NCBI GenBank assembly: GCA_964458325.1
Contig: CAYWIM010000115.1
Location: 1-11,157 of the forward strand
From: JAGMXM01 sp964458325
GTDB taxonomy: Bacteria > Verrucomicrobiota > Verrucomicrobiia > Limisphaerales > UBA1319
Length of the DNA stretch: 11,157 bases
Direction of reading: 5' to 3'
In this document: one piece after another, positions 1 to 6,528 of the stretch
Numbering within the stretch: position 1 is the first letter of the stretch
Layout of the letters: every line of letters begins with the position of its first letter
The notes under the pieces: generated by a model
The model's input: only the letters and a program-made list of their open reading frames with translations
Told to the model about the DNA's origin: nothing
The model's database searches: none
Program-made: the position numbers and the translations under genes

Positions 1-24
1 CGCGCTCCGCCGCGCGCCGGGCGG
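1..24 (+). repeat. Hairpin repeat unit 1, truncated by the window edge
   Basis: This is the right-hand part of a GC-only variant of the intergenic hairpin repeat. It reads CTCCGCCGCGCGCCGGGC, matching the complete unit at 11078-11107. The left part, beginning GGTAGGGCG in the complete copy, would lie before the window. Base 25 onward is a linker (TGAGCTCGCAGCCATCAAT) leading into unit 2. A closely similar unit-linker-unit arrangement occurs in inverted orientation at 9406-9483. I define + as the strand reading GGTAGGGC. Confidence 0.7.
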
Positions 25-43
25 TGAGCTCGCAGCCATCAAT

Positions 44-71
44 GCGGCGTCCACGGAGTGGCCGCCCTACC
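44..71 (-). repeat. Hairpin repeat unit 2
   Basis: This 28-bp unit reads GGTAGGGCGGCCACTCC and onward on the minus strand. It matches the unit at 11037-11064 at 27 of 28 positions and the unit at 9406-9433 at 27 of 28. It can fold with GCGG/CCGC and CCAC/GTGG stems, a TCC loop and a 3-nt bulge. It is intergenic, about 125 bp upstream of the exporter operon. Confidence 0.85.
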
Positions 72-129
72 TTTCAGCCATTGGCCTGGGAGGCAAGAGC
101 GATTGGCAGGGCAGGCGGCCATTTCCGGA

Positions 130-159
130 TTGGCAGGCCGGAGGAAACCGCAGTAGTAT
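130..159 (+). promoter_or_regulatory. Possible promoter of the exporter operon
   Basis: TTGGCA (130-135) matches the TTGACA consensus at 5 of 6 positions. An 18-nt spacer separates it from TAGTAT (154-159), a 4 of 6 match to TATAAT. It lies just upstream of the first gene of the operon and after the repeats. This is inferred from motifs only; no other candidate in the 184-base leader looked better. Confidence 0.35.
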
Positions 160-196
160 AGGCGGAAGTTCGGATGCGGTCTGGATGCGAAGCGGC

Positions 197-1369
197 ATGA
201 AAAAATGGATTGTCATCATACTGGTTTTGGCGGTGGCATGCGCGGCTGGATGGACATGGCGTGTCTGGTGGCCCGGGAATCCAGAGGCCCAGGCAGGGGA
301 TCGGGCGGCGACGGGGTTGGTCGAGAGGCGCGACATTCGATTCACGGTGAGCGTGGCGGGGGAGATCGGACCGGCGGAGCAGGTGAGCGTGCGGCCGGAG
401 GTGAACGGGCGGATTGCGGAGCTCCCGGTGGATGTCGGGGACAAGGTGAAGAAGGGGGATCTGCTTTTCGCGCTGGATGACAAGGATTTGCAGATCGAAG
501 TGGGATCGAGGGACACCGAGATCAGCAGCGCCAAGCTGCAGCTCGAGCGTGCGCAGCGGGATTACGAGCGGGACCGGCTGCTGTTCGAGCAGAACCTGGT
601 ATCGAGGGAAATGTTCGAGAATTCGAAGACCGAGTATGAGCTGGCACGCAACAGCATCCAGAAGGCGGACAAGGCGCTCGAACTGGCCAAGGACCGGCTT
701 TCGAAGACGCGGATCATGGCGCCGTTCGACTGCACCGTTTTAACACGGCCGGTGTCGGCGGGGCAGGCGGTGTCCGGCTCGGGAGGGTTCAACAGCGGGA
801 CCGAGGTTCTCACGATCGCCGACCTGCACGAGATGATCATCAACGCGCACGTGAACCAGGTGGATGTGACGCGGCTGAAACCGGACATGGAGGTGGACGT
901 GCAGGTGGAGGCGGTGGCGGACCTGAAGGTCAAGGGCCGGGTCGAGCGGATTGCCCCGCAGGCGACCATTCGCAACAGCATCAAAGGGTTTGCGGCTCGG
1001 ATCCGGCTGCGCGATGTCGATGCCCGGGTGCAGCCGGGGATGACGGCGAGCATATCGATCCCGGTCGAATCGGCGGACGACGTGCTGGCGGTCCCGCTGG
1101 CGGGTGTGTTCACCGAGATCGATCCGGAAACGGGAGCGAAGGACCAGCATGCCTTTGTCCGGAAGAACGGGAAATTCGAGCGGCGTCCGATCCGAATCGG
1201 GATTTCGGACTATTTTTATGCCGAGGTGCTGGCGGGGCTGAACGCGGGCGAGGAGGTGTCGCTCGAGCAACCCGCGGAAGGGCTGATCCTCGAAGCGGCC
1301 TCGGGTTCGGAATCCCCGGCGCGCGAGGCGCGTCCCGAGCCGGCCGGGCGGCGGGCGGGCTCGACGTGA
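197..1369 (+). CDS. Periplasmic adaptor subunit, HlyD/MacA type, of an ABC exporter
   Basis: This is a membrane-fusion (adaptor) protein that would bridge the inner-membrane ABC transporter encoded next to an outer-membrane TolC-like duct. Residues 1-21 (MKKWIVIILVLAVACAAGW) form a positively charged start plus one hydrophobic helix, either a membrane anchor or a signal sequence. Residues about 55-95 form half of a barrel-sandwich (lipoyl-like) domain, with VRPEVNGRIAELPVDVGDKV. Residues about 100-170 are a heptad-rich alpha-helical hairpin. The second half-lipoyl segment (APFDCTVLTRPVSAGQAV) follows, then a beta-barrel and a membrane-proximal domain. About 390 residues is the usual family length. 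An in-frame ATG at 185 would add four residues; I prefer 197 because MKKW starts a typical signal region, although neither start has a strong ribosome site. The ATPase gene starts 3 nt after the stop. The last 20 residues are Ala/Arg/Pro-rich. The substrate cannot be read from the sequence. Confidence 0.92.
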   Translation: MKKWIVIILVLAVACAAGWTWRVWWPGNPEAQAGDRAATGLVERRDIRFTVSVAGEIGPAEQVSVRPEVNGRIAELPVDVGDKVKKGDLLFALDDKDLQIEVGSRDTEISSAKLQLERAQRDYERDRLLFEQNLVSREMFENSKTEYELARNSIQKADKALELAKDRLSKTRIMAPFDCTVLTRPVSAGQAVSGSGGFNSGTEVLTIADLHEMIINAHVNQVDVTRLKPDMEVDVQVEAVADLKVKGRVERIAPQATIRNSIKGFAARIRLRDVDARVQPGMTASISIPVESADDVLAVPLAGVFTEIDPETGAKDQHAFVRKNGKFERRPIRIGISDYFYAEVLAGLNAGEEVSLEQPAEGLILEAASGSESPAREARPEPAGRRAGST

Positions 1370-1372
1370 TTT

Positions 1373-2053
1373 ATGGCCCTGGTTGAACTGCGGAACATCA
1401 GCAAGGTGTATCGGCTGGGCGAGGAGGAGATCCGGGCGCTGGACGACGTGACCCTGGATATCGCGAAGGGCGAGTTCCTGTCGATCATCGGGCCTTCAGG
1501 CAGCGGGAAGTCGACGCTGATGCACATCCTGGGATGCCTGGACACGCCGACTCGAGGAACGATCCAACTGGACGGGCTGATGATCCACAACGCCTCGCCG
1601 CGCGAGCTGGCCCGGATCCGGAACGAGAAGATCGGCTTCGTCTTTCAGTTCTTCAACCTGCTGCCCAAGCTCAACGTGGTCCAGAACGTGGAGCTGCCCA
1701 TGATCTATGGCGGATGGAAGGCGCGGGAGCGTCGGGATCGAGCGATGGAGGCGCTGCGCCGGGTGCAGCTCGAGAACCGGTCCAAGCACCGCCCCTCGCA
1801 GCTCTCGGGAGGGCAGCAGCAGCGAGTGGCCATCGCCCGCGCGCTCGTCAACGATCCGCGGATCGTGTTCGCGGACGAGCCGACGGGCAACCTGGACTCG
1901 CACACGGGCGAGATTATTCTCGAGATGTTTCGGGATCTGCACGCGGAAGGGCGGACGATCATCCTGGTGACGCACGACGCGGAGATCGCGGCCATCAGCC
2001 CGAGGCGGATCGAGATCCGGGATGGCAAGGTGGCCTCGGGCGGAGAGACATGA
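1373..2053 (+). CDS. ABC transporter ATPase, MacB/LolD type
   Basis: This is the cytoplasmic ATP-hydrolysing subunit of the exporter. All the canonical elements are present in 226 residues: Walker A GPSGSGKST (40-48), Q-loop FVFQFFNLLP with Gln92, signature LSGGQQQR (144-151), Walker B RIVFADEPTGNLD (163-175) and the switch histidine in VTHD (His201). The FQFFNLLP stretch and DEPTGNLD place it with the MacB/LolD/FtsE group, whose members drive mechanotransmission rather than classical transport through the membrane. It begins 3 nt after the adaptor stop. Its own stop overlaps the permease start as ATGA, consistent with translational coupling. Unlike E. coli MacB, ATPase and permease are separate polypeptides here, as is common outside the Proteobacteria. 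Confidence 0.96.
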   Translation: MALVELRNISKVYRLGEEEIRALDDVTLDIAKGEFLSIIGPSGSGKSTLMHILGCLDTPTRGTIQLDGLMIHNASPRELARIRNEKIGFVFQFFNLLPKLNVVQNVELPMIYGGWKARERRDRAMEALRRVQLENRSKHRPSQLSGGQQQRVAIARALVNDPRIVFADEPTGNLDSHTGEIILEMFRDLHAEGRTIILVTHDAEIAAISPRRIEIRDGKVASGGET

Positions 2054-3432
2054 ACGTCTGGAACACCATCGGCACCGGATTCAAGGAGATCTGGGCGCAC
2101 AAGTTCCGCTCGCTGCTGACGATGCTGGGGATCATTCTGGGGGTGTCGAGCCTGGTGGCCATGTCGGCGCTGGTCAAGGGGATGGAGCACGGATTGAAGG
2201 AGGCGCTGGTGGCCATGGGTGGCCTCGAGAAGATCCGGATCGAGCAGCAGTCGGAGCTGCCGTTGTACCAGCGGCATCTGGCCGACCAGGCGGCGGGCGT
2301 CACGATGGCGGACGTGCACGCCCTGCGGTGCAGCGCGCCGCTGGTCGAGCAGGTGACCCCGGCGGTGGATCTGTTCGGGTGGGGCGGCGGGACCGTGCTG
2401 ACCTACCGGGGAGAGAGCACGCGGCCGTTCATGTTTTCGGGGACGTGGCCGGACGCGCTGCGGATCCACGAGCACGTGGTGGCGCACGGGCGGATGTTCA
2501 ACGAGGTGGACGATCAGCAGGCGCGCAGCGTGTGCGTGATCGGCACGGAGATTCGGGATGAGCTGTTCGGGCAGCCCGAGGAGACGGGCCGGACCGTCGT
2601 TCCGGTGGGCGAGACGATCCTGATCAACGGCCAGCCGTTCACGATCGTCGGCATGTTCGAGCACTACGAGAGCGAGCAGGAGCGGGAGCGCCGGCTGGCG
2701 GGGACGAACCCGCCGCCGCGCTCGGCCGCAAGCCCCGCCGGCCCCACCCGGAACCGGGGCCACAGCCACAGCGGAGGGAACTTCGTGTTTCGGCTCAAGA
2801 ACAATACCGTGCTGATCCCGCTCAACACCATGCTGATCAAGTTCCGATCCGCAGTGGGCGTGAGCGCCAGCCCGGACGCGCGCCTGACGACGATCAACAT
2901 GAAGATCGTGGACATCGAGCGGCTCGAGGAGGCGCTCCAGCAGGTGCGCAACGTCCTGATGGTCACGCACAAGGGGATCGAGGATTTCGCCTTTCGCACC
3001 CAGGAGGATTGGGCCGAGCAGATCACCACCGTGATTCGGAACGCGCGGGTGAGCGGGACCATGATCGCGGCTATCAGCTTGCTGGTGGGCGGCATCGGCA
3101 TCATGAACATCATGCTGGCGAGCATATCGGAGCGGGTTCGGGAGATCGGGATCCGGAAGGCGGTGGGGGCGACGACGGGGGGGATCTTTCTGCAGATCCT
3201 GGTCGAGAGCGTGGTGATCGCGATGGTCGGGGGCGCGGTGGGGGTGGGGGCATCGTTCCTGCTCGTGAAAGTGATCGCATCCTTCACGCCGGCGGACAAT
3301 GCGCCGATGGTGACGTGGCTGTCGCTGACGCTGGCGTTTGTGTGCAGCGCGAGCGTGGGGGTGATCGCGGGCCTCTTTCCGGCCTTCAAGGCATCGCGGC
3401 TGGATCCGATCCAGGCGCTGCGCTACGAGTGA
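2050..3432 (+). CDS. ABC transporter permease, MacB/FtsX type
   Basis: This is the inner-membrane permease partner of the preceding ATPase. Helix 1 (about 21-44, LLTMLGIILGVSSLVAMSAL) is followed by a large periplasmic domain (about 45-330, MacB_PCD type). Three C-terminal helices follow (about 332-358, 378-410, 422-446), containing the family hallmarks GGIGIMNIMLASISERVREIG and IGIRKAVGA, and the ending PAFKASRLDPIQALRYE. The start at 2050 is chosen because GGAGAG lies 4-9 bases upstream, ATGA overlaps the ATPase stop, and the family alignment begins here; the frame stays open back to 1534 only as a shadow of the ATPase gene. Residues about 219-243 (NPPPRSAASPAGPTRNRGHS region) are a Pro/Ser/Arg/His-rich stretch inside the periplasmic domain that looks like a flexible insertion. 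Confidence 0.95.
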   Translation: MNVWNTIGTGFKEIWAHKFRSLLTMLGIILGVSSLVAMSALVKGMEHGLKEALVAMGGLEKIRIEQQSELPLYQRHLADQAAGVTMADVHALRCSAPLVEQVTPAVDLFGWGGGTVLTYRGESTRPFMFSGTWPDALRIHEHVVAHGRMFNEVDDQQARSVCVIGTEIRDELFGQPEETGRTVVPVGETILINGQPFTIVGMFEHYESEQERERRLAGTNPPPRSAASPAGPTRNRGHSHSGGNFVFRLKNNTVLIPLNTMLIKFRSAVGVSASPDARLTTINMKIVDIERLEEALQQVRNVLMVTHKGIEDFAFRTQEDWAEQITTVIRNARVSGTMIAAISLLVGGIGIMNIMLASISERVREIGIRKAVGATTGGIFLQILVESVVIAMVGGAVGVGASFLLVKVIASFTPADNAPMVTWLSLTLAFVCSASVGVIAGLFPAFKASRLDPIQALRYE

Positions 3433-3445
3433 AAGGCGGCGCGCG

Positions 3446-4564
3446 ATGCGACTGATCGATCGATACCTGCTGCGGGAGATGCTCGTGCCGCTGGCGTATT
3501 GCGTGAGCGGGTTTCTGGTTCTCTGGATCACGAGCGAGCTGCTTTCGGATCTGGACATGTTTCAACGGCAGCAGCTGGGGGCGCGCGACATCGCGGAGTA
3601 TTACCTGGTGCTGCTGCCGGAGCTGCTGGTCACGGTGATGCCGGTGGGGCTTCTGCTGGCGCTCCTGTACGCGCTGACGCAGCTGGCGCGGAACCACGAG
3701 CTGGTGGCGATGCGGACGGCGGGGCTGAGCTTGTGGCGGCTGGGCCTGCCCTACCTGGGCGCTGCCGGGCTCTTCAGCCTGGGCATTCTCCACCTGAACG
3801 AAACGTGGGTGCCGGTCAGCGTGAGCCGCTCCGAGGCCATCCTCCGCCGCCACGAGCCGTCCGCGCAGCCGGGCCACGAGGCCGGGTGGCGGCCGCTGAA
3901 CTTCCGCTACGAGCCGGCCCGCCGGCTCTGGACCGTCGAAGCCTACCAAGAGGCCACGCACGCCATGCGGAATCCCAAGGTGGATTGGGAAGCGGAGGAC
4001 GGCACGCGGTATCAGCTCGTGGCTCGCCAGGCGGAATGGAACGGCAGCCGCTGGCGGTTCTTCGATGCGGTCGAATACGAATTTCCGCCCGCGCAGGAGA
4101 CGCCCCGGCTGCGCCGCCAGGCGGCCGAGCTCGAGATGGCCGAGTTCGAGGAGACGCCGGAGATGATCCAGAGCGAGATCAAGATCACCAGCTTGAGCAA
4201 TGTCAGCGCGGTGTCCGGGGCGCAGCTCTCGCTGCGGGATATTCGAAACTACCTGCGCCTTCATCAGGAGCTGAGCCCGCTCGAGACGGCCAAGCTGAAG
4301 ACGCAGTGGCACGGGCGGCTGGCGGAGCCGTGGATGTGCCTGGTGGTGGCGTTGATCGCGCTGCCCCTGGGGGGGGCTTCGGGCCGGCGGGACGTCCTGG
4401 TGAGCGTGTCCGTGAGCATCTTCTTCTGCTTCGCCTACATCATCCTGCTACGGTTCGGCCTGGCGCTCGGAACGGCGGGATACTGTCCGCCCTGGCTGGC
4501 CGCCTGGTACCCGAACGTCTTGTTCGGCGGGCTGGGCCTCTGGCTGACCTGGCGGGCGGCCTAG
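3446..4564 (+). CDS. LptF/LptG-family permease (YjgP/YjgQ)
   Basis: The protein belongs to the permease family that, with the LptB ATPase, extracts lipopolysaccharide from the inner membrane and passes it to the LptC/LptA bridge. It has 372 residues: helices at about 13-33, 52-80 and 100-120, a periplasmic domain at about 121-290, then helices at about 295-311, 317-342 and 350-370. The opening IDRYLLREMLVPLAYCVSGF and the segment ARNHELVAMRTAGLSLWRL (the cytoplasmic coupling region after helix 2) are diagnostic. GAAAGGCGG sits 7 to 15 bases before the ATG, and the permease stop is 13 nt upstream, so it looks like the fourth gene of the exporter operon. LptF and LptG cannot be told apart from this gene alone, and no partner permease is present in the window. 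Its TAG stop overlaps the stop of the convergent ispH. Confidence 0.92.
   Translation: MRLIDRYLLREMLVPLAYCVSGFLVLWITSELLSDLDMFQRQQLGARDIAEYYLVLLPELLVTVMPVGLLLALLYALTQLARNHELVAMRTAGLSLWRLGLPYLGAAGLFSLGILHLNETWVPVSVSRSEAILRRHEPSAQPGHEAGWRPLNFRYEPARRLWTVEAYQEATHAMRNPKVDWEAEDGTRYQLVARQAEWNGSRWRFFDAVEYEFPPAQETPRLRRQAAELEMAEFEETPEMIQSEIKITSLSNVSAVSGAQLSLRDIRNYLRLHQELSPLETAKLKTQWHGRLAEPWMCLVVALIALPLGGASGRRDVLVSVSVSIFFCFAYIILLRFGLALGTAGYCPPWLAAWYPNVLFGGLGLWLTWRAA
4561..4564. other. Shared CTAG: overlapping stop codons of convergent genes
   Basis: The palindrome CTAG supplies TAG to the LptF/LptG-family gene on the plus strand (4562-4564) and TAG to ispH on the minus strand (4563-4561). The two coding regions therefore overlap tail to tail by four bases and leave no room for an intergenic terminator. 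Confidence 0.95.
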
Positions 4565-5433
4565 CGGGCGAGCGCAGCCATTTCAGCCCGGGAATCCGCG
4601 CGCCCCAGGCGGCGCAGGCACGCCTCGACGGCGTCGATGATCTCGTCGGGGGTGGATGTGCCCGCGGTGAGGCCGACGGTCGAGGCGCCTTCAAGCCAGG
4701 CCGGATCCAGGTCATCGGCGGTTTGGACGGTATGGACGCGGGGGCAGCAGCGGCGGCAGGCGCCGGCCAGCTCGCGCGTGTTGTTGCTGTGCCGGCCGCC
4801 AATCACGATGACGACATCGGATCGGCGGGCGAGCTCCACGGCGGCCGACTGCCGCTGCCGGGTCGGGCGGCACACCGTGTCGATCCACCGCACTTCGGAC
4901 CGTGGGAACCGCTGGCGCAGACGTTCGATCCTGTCCACGACGCGATCGATGGGCTGGGTGGTTTGGGCGATGACACCCCAGCGCGGGTGCTCCTCCAGGC
5001 GCTCCACGTCTTCGGCGTCCAGGATCACGTCGCAATCCTCGAGGTCTTCGGTGATGCCGCGGACCTCGACGTGGGCGGCCTGGCCCACGATGAGGAGGCG
5101 GAAGCCTTGGCGGACAAGCTCCTGGGCGGCGCGATGGGCGAAGCGGACCAGGGGGCAGGTTGCCTCGAAAACCTCGAAGCCCCCCTGGCGGGCCTGGCGA
5201 AGGACACGCTCCGATGCGCCGTGTGCGGTGATCATGACGGCGGGAGTCGTGACGGCATCGAGGGTCGAGGCCGACCGGATGCCATGTTGGCGGAGCCGGT
5301 CGAGGACGAACTCGTTATGGACGAGGTCGCCGAGGATGGTGACAGGTGGATGGGAGGGGAGCTGCAGGGCGAGTCGGATGGCATCACGAACGCCGAAGCA
5401 CATGCCGAGGTAACGTGCGCGGATGACGTTCAT
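4561..5433 (-). CDS. ispH: 4-hydroxy-3-methylbut-2-enyl diphosphate reductase (IspH/LytB)
   Basis: IspH catalyses the last step of the MEP pathway, reducing HMBPP to isopentenyl and dimethylallyl diphosphate with a [4Fe-4S] cluster in the cytoplasm. The three cluster cysteines are present: Cys12 (GMCFGV), Cys93 (ATCPLV) and Cys188 (DTVCRPT). Substrate-binding residues are also recognisable: His39 (VHNEF), His71 (TAHGAS), His121 and Glu123 (AAHVEVRG), Thr158/159 (AQTTQP), Ser216 and Asn218 (RHSNNTREL) and Ser260 (TAGTSTPDEI). The usual GHPEV motif reads AHVEV, with the catalytic His and Glu kept but the proline replaced by valine. Length (290 residues) is normal, and about 15 C-terminal residues extend past the core. 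The ATG at 5433 is chosen because the family begins seven to ten residues before the first cysteine motif. No good ribosome site precedes it. A perfect inverted repeat lies at 5438-5456. Confidence 0.95.
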   Translation of the reverse strand: MNVIRARYLGMCFGVRDAIRLALQLPSHPPVTILGDLVHNEFVLDRLRQHGIRSASTLDAVTTPAVMITAHGASERVLRQARQGGFEVFEATCPLVRFAHRAAQELVRQGFRLLIVGQAAHVEVRGITEDLEDCDVILDAEDVERLEEHPRWGVIAQTTQPIDRVVDRIERLRQRFPRSEVRWIDTVCRPTRQRQSAAVELARRSDVVIVIGGRHSNNTRELAGACRRCCPRVHTVQTADDLDPAWLEGASTVGLTAGTSTPDEIIDAVEACLRRLGRADSRAEMAALAR

Positions 5434-5437
5434 AAAT

Positions 5438-5456
5438 TACTTTGTATCGTAAAGTA
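5438..5456. promoter_or_regulatory. Perfect inverted repeat upstream of ispH, candidate operator
   Basis: The sequence TACTTTGTATCGTAAAGTA has perfect 6-bp arms (TACTTT/AAAGTA) around a 7-bp centre. Its edge lies four bases from the ispH ATG, in an AT-rich island within GC-rich DNA. Its size and symmetry suit a dimeric winged-helix repressor, and the gene immediately upstream encodes one. Binding by that protein is inference. The minus-strand read also contains TACTTT and TACGAT, which could serve as -10 boxes, so the site may overlap a promoter for ispH. Confidence 0.5.
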
Positions 5457-5502
5457 TTGACCTTGTCGATGGGGATTTGTTCAAAGATCGAGGGGTGGGC
5501 GA

Positions 5503-5814
5503 TCAGGATGGGCGCGGGGTTTGGCGGACGAACTGTTCGAGCAGATCGAGGTATTGGGTGAAGGCGATTTTGCCGGCAGGGGTGAGGGCGCAGGTGGTGA
5601 GGGGTTTTCGCTGGCGGAAGGATTTGGTGACGGCGAGATAGCCGGCTTCCTGGAGCGTCCGGATATGGACGCTCAGGTTTCCGTCGGTCATCCCGAGGAG
5701 GTTGCGCAATTCGGTGAACGAGAGCTCGGGGGAGGCGGCGAGGACGGAGAGGATGGCCAGGCGGCCTTTCTCGTGGATCAGGCGATCCAGCTGGCGGACA
5801 GGATCGGGGTTCAC
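5503..5814 (-). CDS. Winged-helix transcriptional regulator (ArsR/MarR-like, HTH_34 type)
   Basis: This small DNA-binding regulator has 103 residues. Helices 1-2 (RQLDRLIHEKGRLAILSVLA) are followed by a turn and the recognition region LSFTELRNLLGMTDGNLSVHIRTLQEAGYLAV (about residues 31-62). A beta wing with basic residues (TKSFRQRKPLTTCALTPAGK) and a C-terminal dimerisation helix complete it. This layout matches the short winged-helix regulators of the HTH_34 type. The GTG start at 5814 is chosen because it overlaps the stop of the membrane-protein gene as GTGA and gives a product of normal family length; the open frame extends further upstream only as a shadow of that gene. No ligand or metal-binding cysteine cluster is visible. 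It probably regulates its own operon, possibly through the inverted repeat at 5438-5456; that link is inferred from position. Confidence 0.87.
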   Translation of the reverse strand: MNPDPVRQLDRLIHEKGRLAILSVLAASPELSFTELRNLLGMTDGNLSVHIRTLQEAGYLAVTKSFRQRKPLTTCALTPAGKIAFTQYLDLLEQFVRQTPRPS

Positions 5815-6437
5815 GCCGTCGGTTTCCTGGATTCGGTCAGGTAGAGGTACGCGCCGTAGGCGGCATGGAAGCCGCCGAACACGGCGCCCATCAGCCAGTG
5901 GGCGGTGCGGATCGGAGGCAGAGATGAGCATGCGCCGAGCGCGATGAGAGTGGCGGATCCGGCGGCGACGAAGATCCATCCGAACAGCTTGATGCCGCGG
6001 GGCATGAAGAAGCCGGCGGCATGGACAGAGGCGCCGTAGAGAACCATCCAGATCGGGGGCATCCACCAGGCCGGCAGCGGATCCGATCCGCGCGGCATGC
6101 ACAGCAGGAGGACGGTGACGAGGCCGGCCGCCATGGCCGGAAGCATGGCCTGCGTGACCCGGCGGGTCGGCGGGGACCAGAAGGGTTCGGATTCCTGTCC
6201 TGCCTGGCGCCGGATCAGGCGGAAAGCGACGCCCAGGCCGGCCAGGGCCACGCCGCCCCAGAACAAGCCGAAGGACCGGCTGGAATCGATGCGGAGGAGC
6301 CAGGCGGCCAGGGCGGCGGCCAGGCCAAGAAACCCGATGGCCAGCATGATCGGAGCCAGAGCGCGGCGGTAGAGCGCAGCCCGTTCCATCAAGGTTCGGA
6401 TGACCTGGAGATGCTCGACCGCCCAATGGGATTCCAT
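5811..6437 (-). CDS. Six-helix integral membrane protein of unknown function
   Basis: I do not recognise a named family. The 208-residue product has a short N-terminal cytoplasmic-looking helix (MESHWAVEHLQVIRTLMERA). About six hydrophobic segments follow, including LAPIMLAIGFLGLAAALAAW, FGLFWGGVALAGLGVAF, AMLPAMAAGLVTVLLLCM, WWMPPIWMVLYGASVHAAGFF, LFGWIFVAAGSATLIALG and LMGAVFGGFHAAYGAYLYL. The second and third segments are separated by a charged loop containing FWSPPTRRVTQ. The ATG at 6437 is preferred; a TTG start at 6458 would add seven residues that look untranslated. Its stop overlaps the regulator start as GTGA, so the two are probably translationally coupled. Short winged-helix regulators are often paired with an uncharacterised membrane protein, which may sense a signal or be the regulated product. 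The function is open. Confidence 0.8.
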   Translation of the reverse strand: MESHWAVEHLQVIRTLMERAALYRRALAPIMLAIGFLGLAAALAAWLLRIDSSRSFGLFWGGVALAGLGVAFRLIRRQAGQESEPFWSPPTRRVTQAMLPAMAAGLVTVLLLCMPRGSDPLPAWWMPPIWMVLYGASVHAAGFFMPRGIKLFGWIFVAAGSATLIALGACSSLPPIRTAHWLMGAVFGGFHAAYGAYLYLTESRKPTA

Positions 6438-6528
6438 GGGGCAGACTTTACCATGCAAAGCCCATGAGCGTCAAGAAGAGGATCGGGGTGCGCCGGCGGG
6501 ACTCCAGCACCCGGGCCGGAAAAGCGGG

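Noticed and set aside
1534..2049. Upstream extension of the permease frame to 1534
   Set aside because: The extension overlaps the ATPase gene in another frame and looks non-coding. The ATG at 2050 has a ribosome site, an ATGA overlap and matches the family start.
1705..3558. Long open frame (617 codons) on the minus strand across the ATPase and permease genes
   Set aside because: It is antisense to two clearly recognised genes, its product is rich in Arg, His and Pro with no domain, and GC-rich DNA commonly leaves such frames open.
3499..5460. Long plus-strand open frame (653 codons) spanning the LptF/LptG-type gene and antisense to ispH
   Set aside because: It is a different frame from the recognised permease, then runs antisense to ispH; the product is Gly/Ala/Arg rich with no family resemblance.
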